A model generated the notes under the pieces. The model did no database searches. It saw nothing but the letters and a program-made list of their open reading frames with translations, and was not told the origin of the DNA. Shown here piece by piece: positions 60,324 to 64,000 of a stretch of DNA of 64,000 bases (positions within the stretch are counted from its first letter, which is position 1; every line of letters starts with the position of its first letter). Source of the stretch: CAMQRS01 sp964370645 (GTDB lineage Bacteria; Bacillota_I; Bacilli_A; Erysipelotrichales; Erysipelotrichaceae); NCBI GenBank assembly GCA_964370645.1, contig CAYJJS010000001.1, forward strand, positions 62,001 to 126,000, in the 5' to 3' direction. A program made the position numbers and the translations under genes.

Positions 60324-61580
60324 CTATTTTTTGCACATCATATCCACGATTTCTTGATCCGTGACTCGCATACCTTCATTGGATAATCGACCAATGTTTT
60401 GAATTGTTGTCTCTACACAACACCCAACCAATCCATCACCAGCCTGAAAAACTTGTCCCTGCTTTGCCATTGCATATCCAGTTAACCCTGCATCCACAGC
60501 ACTTGCGATTTTTGCTGCACAAGAAGCCTTTGCACCATCACAAACCATTCCTGATACAATCATAATCGCATTTGTAATACAATCATTCAAACACTCCACA
60601 TTTGCATCATGCAAGTAAGCAACTCCACAACCTGCTCCTACACCTGCACTAACAACACCGCAATACGCAGACAAACGACCAATTTTACTTTTTTGATGAA
60701 TTGCAATCAAATTGGATAGCGCCAATGCTCGAATGCATTTTTCTTCACTTACTTGTAAATGCTCAGCATATACAATAACAGGTAGTGATACGCTAATCCC
60801 CTGATTCCCACTCCCTGAATTAATGATGACTGGTAAATGACACCCTGACATACGTGCATCACTTGCTGCTGCCGCATATGCTTTAGCTTTAATATGTACT
60901 GCATCTCCAAAACTTTCTAGAAGCACACTACCTACATTCGCTCCATAATTACCTGCTAAACCTTCTTTCGCAATCGCACTATTATATGCAATCTGTTTTT
61001 GTAATAAAGGGGCAATTTTTTGTATATCCACACATTCTACAAAATTATAAATACCCTCAACACTTAAAAAATCTCGATTCATTATATCTTGTTTTACTTT
61101 TGTTTGTTTTGTGAACACCTCTTGTCCATTACGAATAATGGAAACCACATTCAAATGTTGGTGTGCAATACGTACCTCTACTTCATCTTGATCATTTTTC
61201 AAGATTACTTTCATATCTAATACATTCTTACTTTGTAAAGAGCACAATGTTATATCCAAACTCTTTAACCCTTCTTCTATACTCGCAATTTGTTCTTGTT
61301 GTAGATGTGCAATCACCTCTAATTGCTTACTGGCATCTCCTGCTACAATTCCTGCCACAACCGCAACTTCAACACCTTTTTTCCCACCTGTATTAGGTAC
61401 GATTACCCCTTTCACATTTTTCAATATATTATTACTTACTGCTATGTGTACACTTGTAGGTTGTGTTTGTAACACTTCTTTTGCAAGTGCTCCTAAATAT
61501 GCTAAAGCAATTGGCTCGGTACATCCAAGCGCCGCTACTAACTCCTCTTCCAGTATCCTAATATATGCCTGCTCATTCAT
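60324..61580 (-). CDS. UPF0597/CyuA-type L-cysteine desulfidase family protein
   Basis: The 418-residue protein belongs to the UPF0597 family related to iron-sulfur L-serine dehydratase alpha chains and CyuA cysteine desulfidases. It shows EELVAALGCTEPIALAYLGA with Cys20, a GNYGANVGSVLLES stretch, SGCHLPVIINSGSGNQGISVSLP and SGMVCDGAKASCAAKIASAVDAG with the other cysteines expected to hold a [4Fe-4S] cluster. It likely degrades cysteine to pyruvate, ammonia and sulfide. The start at 61580 follows GGAG by 8 bases; the upstream GTG is less likely. Confidence 0.85.
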   Translation of the reverse strand: MNEQAYIRILEEELVAALGCTEPIALAYLGALAKEVLQTQPTSVHIAVSNNILKNVKGVIVPNTGGKKGVEVAVVAGIVAGDASKQLEVIAHLQQEQIASIEEGLKSLDITLCSLQSKNVLDMKVILKNDQDEVEVRIAHQHLNVVSIIRNGQEVFTKQTKVKQDIMNRDFLSVEGIYNFVECVDIQKIAPLLQKQIAYNSAIAKEGLAGNYGANVGSVLLESFGDAVHIKAKAYAAAASDARMSGCHLPVIINSGSGNQGISVSLPVIVYAEHLQVSEEKCIRALALSNLIAIHQKSKIGRLSAYCGVVSAGVGAGCGVAYLHDANVECLNDCITNAIMIVSGMVCDGAKASCAAKIASAVDAGLTGYAMAKQGQVFQAGDGLVGCCVETTIQNIGRLSNEGMRVTDQEIVDMMCKK

Positions 61581-61633
61581 TTGACTCACTCCTATCTAGA
61601 TTATTGTAACTTGATAAAAATAGAAACACAATA

Positions 61634-61662
61634 GAAAAAAGAGCGTAATTAAACGCTCTTTT
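61634..61662 (-). terminator. Terminator after the EF-G-like gene
   Basis: An AAGAGCGU/ACGCUCUU stem with a six-base loop and a U-rich tail on the minus strand, just after the stop codon. Confidence 0.85.
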
Positions 61663-61667
61663 TAGCA

Positions 61668-63737
61668 TTATTTGCTTTGTGCAATTACTTTATCTTTTAA
61701 ATGACTAGGCACTTCTGCATAATGATCAAATTCCTGTGTATAAATACCTCTACCTTGTGTAATTGCGCGCAAGTCAGTTGCAAAGTTCATAACTTCTGCA
61801 AGTGGAACTTGTGCATTAATATTTTGTTTATCTTCTGCCAAATCCATTCCTAAAATCATTCCTCTTCGTTTATTCAACTCCCCAATGATATTTCCTGTAT
61901 ATTCATCAGGTACAATGATGTGTAAATCCATTATTGGTTCTAATAAAATCGGATTTGCTTTCGGCAAAGCATCTTTATATGCTAAATGTGCAGCCAATTT
62001 AAACGCCATTTCACTAGAATCAACATCATGGTATTTTCCATCTAATAAAACAGCCTTCACATTTACTACTTTATAACCCGCTAATACTCCTGTATGCATC
62101 ATCTCTCTAAGTCCACTCTCTACTGCAGGAAAATATCCTTTAGGTACAGCACCTCCCACTACTTTATCCGCAAAAACCATTTCTTCTTCATCTGGATTAT
62201 GTGAGAACTCAACAAATACATGCCCAAACTGACCATGACCACCTGTTTGTTTTTTATGACGACCTTCCCCTATGATTGTTTTCTTGATTGTCTCGCGATA
62301 TGGAATCTTAGGATTATTTAATACAACGTCTACTTTATATTTGTTTTTCATTTTATTAACAAGTACTTCCAAGTGTTGTTCTCCAACACCAAAAATAACA
62401 CTCTCATGCGTTTCCAAATTATGCACGACACGTACACTAGGATCTTCCTCTACAATCTTTGCTAATGCTCCATTTACTTTATCTTCATCATTTTTAGATA
62501 ATGGTTTTACACTCTTTGATAATAATCCACTAGAGAAAGGTATTGGATCCACTTGTATAGATATCCCCTTCTCACATAAAGTATCATTGGTTTGTGTGTA
62601 TTGTAATTTTACAACTGCACCAATATCTCCAGTAAATAATTTTCCAACTGCAGTTTGATGTTTTCCTTTAATAATAAAGATTTGACTTATTTTTTCTACT
62701 TCGTCGCGCACTGGGTTATACACCTGACTATCTGCACTCAACACACCACTTTTTACTTTTAAAAATGAAATTTTTCCTACAAAAGGATCTACAATACTCT
62801 TAAATACAAGAGCACTCAAAACTTCATCTTCACTACAACGAATACTTTCACGAGAATTATCTTTTAAATTTGTGACTTCCATAATTCCTTTTTCACCATA
62901 CGTAGGAAAATATTTCAAAATCAAATCCATCAAACGCTCAATCCCTACACTTTGTATAGCAACTCCTGAGAACACAGGAACAATATCTCCTGCACGTACA
63001 CCAATACGCACCCCTCTTGTAAGTTCTGCATCACTAAACTCTTCTCCGCTAAAATATCGTTCCATCAATTCATCATCACACATTGCAATGGTTTCTGCTA
63101 TTTGATCTCGATATGCGTCCACCAATGCACTCATAGATGCTGGTACATCGTAAAAAGTCGTTGTGCTAGCTTTGTCTGTTTTATAATACCAAGCCTTATT
63201 TCTTAATATATTGACCGAACCAACAATCTGATTATCCTCCACTATAGGAATTTCAAAAGGTACAACAACCTTTCCGAATCGTTCACGTAGCGCCTCATAG
63301 GTTTGTGAAAAAGAAGTATTATCTTCATCTAATTTATTTACAAAAAAGATTGCTGGTATTTTTCTACGTCTTACTTTTTCCCATGCATTTATCGTACCTG
63401 TTTGCACATTGTCTTTTGCACTCACAACAATCAAAGCATTATCACAAACTTCAATTGCAGCATCTGCTTCACCTACATAATCCAAATATCCAGGTGTATC
63501 TAGAAAATTAATCTTACATTCTTGCCATTCAATTGGAACTACTGTTGTATAAATACTAATTCCTCTTTTGATTTCTTCACTATCATAATCTATTAAAGAA
63601 CTACCTTCACTCGTTTTTCCAAAACGATCACTTGCTTTTGTATAATACAACATGGCTTCTAATACACTTGTCTTCCCTGCTCCACTATGTCCTAACACAC
63701 TGACATTTCTTACTTCACTTGCTTTATAGTCTCTCAT
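61668..63737 (-). CDS. Elongation factor G-like translational GTPase (EF-G2 type)
   Basis: The 689-residue protein has the EF-G domain order: GTPase (GHSGAGKTS 16-23, DTPGYLDY, NKLDED), OB domain, and domains III-V with RETIKKTIIGEGRHKKQTGGHGQFGHVFVEF and the late GMILGMDL. The sequence is not that of canonical FusA: the switch I region (KTSEGSSLIDYDSEEIKRGISIYTTVVP) resembles the paralogous EF-G-like group, whose role (ribosome recycling, tetracycline-type protection or none) is unsettled. It follows the ankyrin-repeat gene by 9 bases and has a strong terminator. Confidence 0.88.
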   Translation of the reverse strand: MRDYKASEVRNVSVLGHSGAGKTSVLEAMLYYTKASDRFGKTSEGSSLIDYDSEEIKRGISIYTTVVPIEWQECKINFLDTPGYLDYVGEADAAIEVCDNALIVVSAKDNVQTGTINAWEKVRRRKIPAIFFVNKLDEDNTSFSQTYEALRERFGKVVVPFEIPIVEDNQIVGSVNILRNKAWYYKTDKASTTTFYDVPASMSALVDAYRDQIAETIAMCDDELMERYFSGEEFSDAELTRGVRIGVRAGDIVPVFSGVAIQSVGIERLMDLILKYFPTYGEKGIMEVTNLKDNSRESIRCSEDEVLSALVFKSIVDPFVGKISFLKVKSGVLSADSQVYNPVRDEVEKISQIFIIKGKHQTAVGKLFTGDIGAVVKLQYTQTNDTLCEKGISIQVDPIPFSSGLLSKSVKPLSKNDEDKVNGALAKIVEEDPSVRVVHNLETHESVIFGVGEQHLEVLVNKMKNKYKVDVVLNNPKIPYRETIKKTIIGEGRHKKQTGGHGQFGHVFVEFSHNPDEEEMVFADKVVGGAVPKGYFPAVESGLREMMHTGVLAGYKVVNVKAVLLDGKYHDVDSSEMAFKLAAHLAYKDALPKANPILLEPIMDLHIIVPDEYTGNIIGELNKRRGMILGMDLAEDKQNINAQVPLAEVMNFATDLRAITQGRGIYTQEFDHYAEVPSHLKDKVIAQSK

Positions 63738-63746
63738 AATAACCCC

Positions 63747-64000
63747 CTATTTTAATATCGGCTCTAACTCAGAGCGACAATGTTCCCTTACATAATCAAT
63801 AGCTTTTCTTCCCTCTTCATCCTCAGCACCCTTGTCAGCACCATAATCCAACAATTGCAAAACCAATGAAGTATAACCTGCATACGCGGCTCTCATAAGT
63901 GCCGTACATCCATTGTTGTCCGCTAAATTCACATTCGCTTTAGACACAAGTAATAAATCAATGACATCTTGCTTGTACGCTAAGCAAGCTTCCATTAATG
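63747..64000 (-). CDS. Ankyrin-repeat protein, C-terminal fragment cut by window edge
   Basis: About 84 visible codons include the repeat sequence KANVNLADNNGCTALMRAAYAGYTSLVLQLLDYGADKGAEDEEGRKAIDYV, with two or more ankyrin units. The frame runs off the window's end with no stop, so the ATG at 63995 is probably internal. Ankyrin repeats mediate protein binding. Being 9 bases upstream of the EF-G-like gene, it may be co-transcribed, but its partner is unknown. Confidence 0.85.
   Translation of the reverse strand, partial: LMEACLAYKQDVIDLLLVSKANVNLADNNGCTALMRAAYAGYTSLVLQLLDYGADKGAEDEEGRKAIDYVREHCRSELEPILK

Overview
The window is a compact stretch of core chromosome from an AT-rich, endospore-forming Firmicute. 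The spoVA operon shows sporulation. The gene order (dprA-topA-trmFO-xer, rpsB-tsf-pyrH-frr-uppS-cdsA-dxr-rseP, smc-ftsY-ylxM, nusB-xseAB-ispA-dxs-tlyA-recN, yrzB-mltG-greA), the compact SMC and the absence of clpQY/codY and ffh next to their usual partners suggest Erysipelotrichia; this placement is inferred from gene content only. Almost all genes are on the minus strand, so transcription runs from high to low coordinates. Only six are on plus: a small membrane protein gene, a Nim-like flavoprotein, an ECF sigma factor with its anti-sigma factor, and a GntR regulator. No gene-free stretch exceeds about 300 bases, and I see no rRNA, tRNA, CRISPR array, insertion sequence or prophage.

Region by region. 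1-4.4 kb: the 5' end of ackA, ylxM, ftsY and smc (protein export and chromosome segregation). 4.4-9.4 kb: rseP, dxr, cdsA, uppS, frr and pyrH (membrane, isoprenoid, lipid-carrier and nucleotide functions). 9.5-11.6 kb: tsf and rpsB behind a strong promoter and a structured leader. 11.7-16.8 kb: xer, trmFO, topA and dprA. 16.9-18.6 kb: an SPFH/NfeD membrane pair and an orphan gene. 18.7-22.9 kb: an orphan gene, then spoVAF, spoVAE, spoVAD, spoVAC and a DUF421 gene (dipicolinate uptake and spore germination). 22.9-28.6 kb: ruvAB, a HAD phosphatase, exoA, greA, mltG and small proteins. 28.6-34.5 kb: a large SNF2 ATPase, a NADH oxidase and a malate/lactate-type dehydrogenase. 34.7-42.1 kb: recN, tlyA, dxs, ispA, xseB, xseA, nusB and an Asp23-family gene. 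42.2-44.4 kb: the plus-strand block, interrupted by a 100-N gap. 44.4-51.1 kb: a seven-gene beta-linked disaccharide PTS operon (GH1, IIB, IIA, IIC, DUF3284, ChbG-like deacetylase, GH4) divergent from its probable GntR regulator. 51.2-56 kb: cinA, DUF1653, glpK, an orphan, a HAD protein and a D-2-hydroxyacid dehydrogenase. 56-64 kb: an oxidoreductase, two peptidases, a cysteine desulfidase-family protein, a second EF-G-like GTPase and an ankyrin-repeat protein cut by the window end.

The genes are tightly packed, with 1-14 base overlaps and frequent hairpin-plus-U-tract terminators that mark the transcription units. Promoters often carry an extended -10 (TGNTATAAT). The observations most worth following are the structured rpsB leader, the 55-bp exact repeat flanking the N gap (an assembly artefact that hides an intact anti-sigma gene), the divergent PTS control region, the palindrome at the NADH oxidase start point, and the atypical C-terminus of CinA. 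I found no convincing new defence or mobile system.
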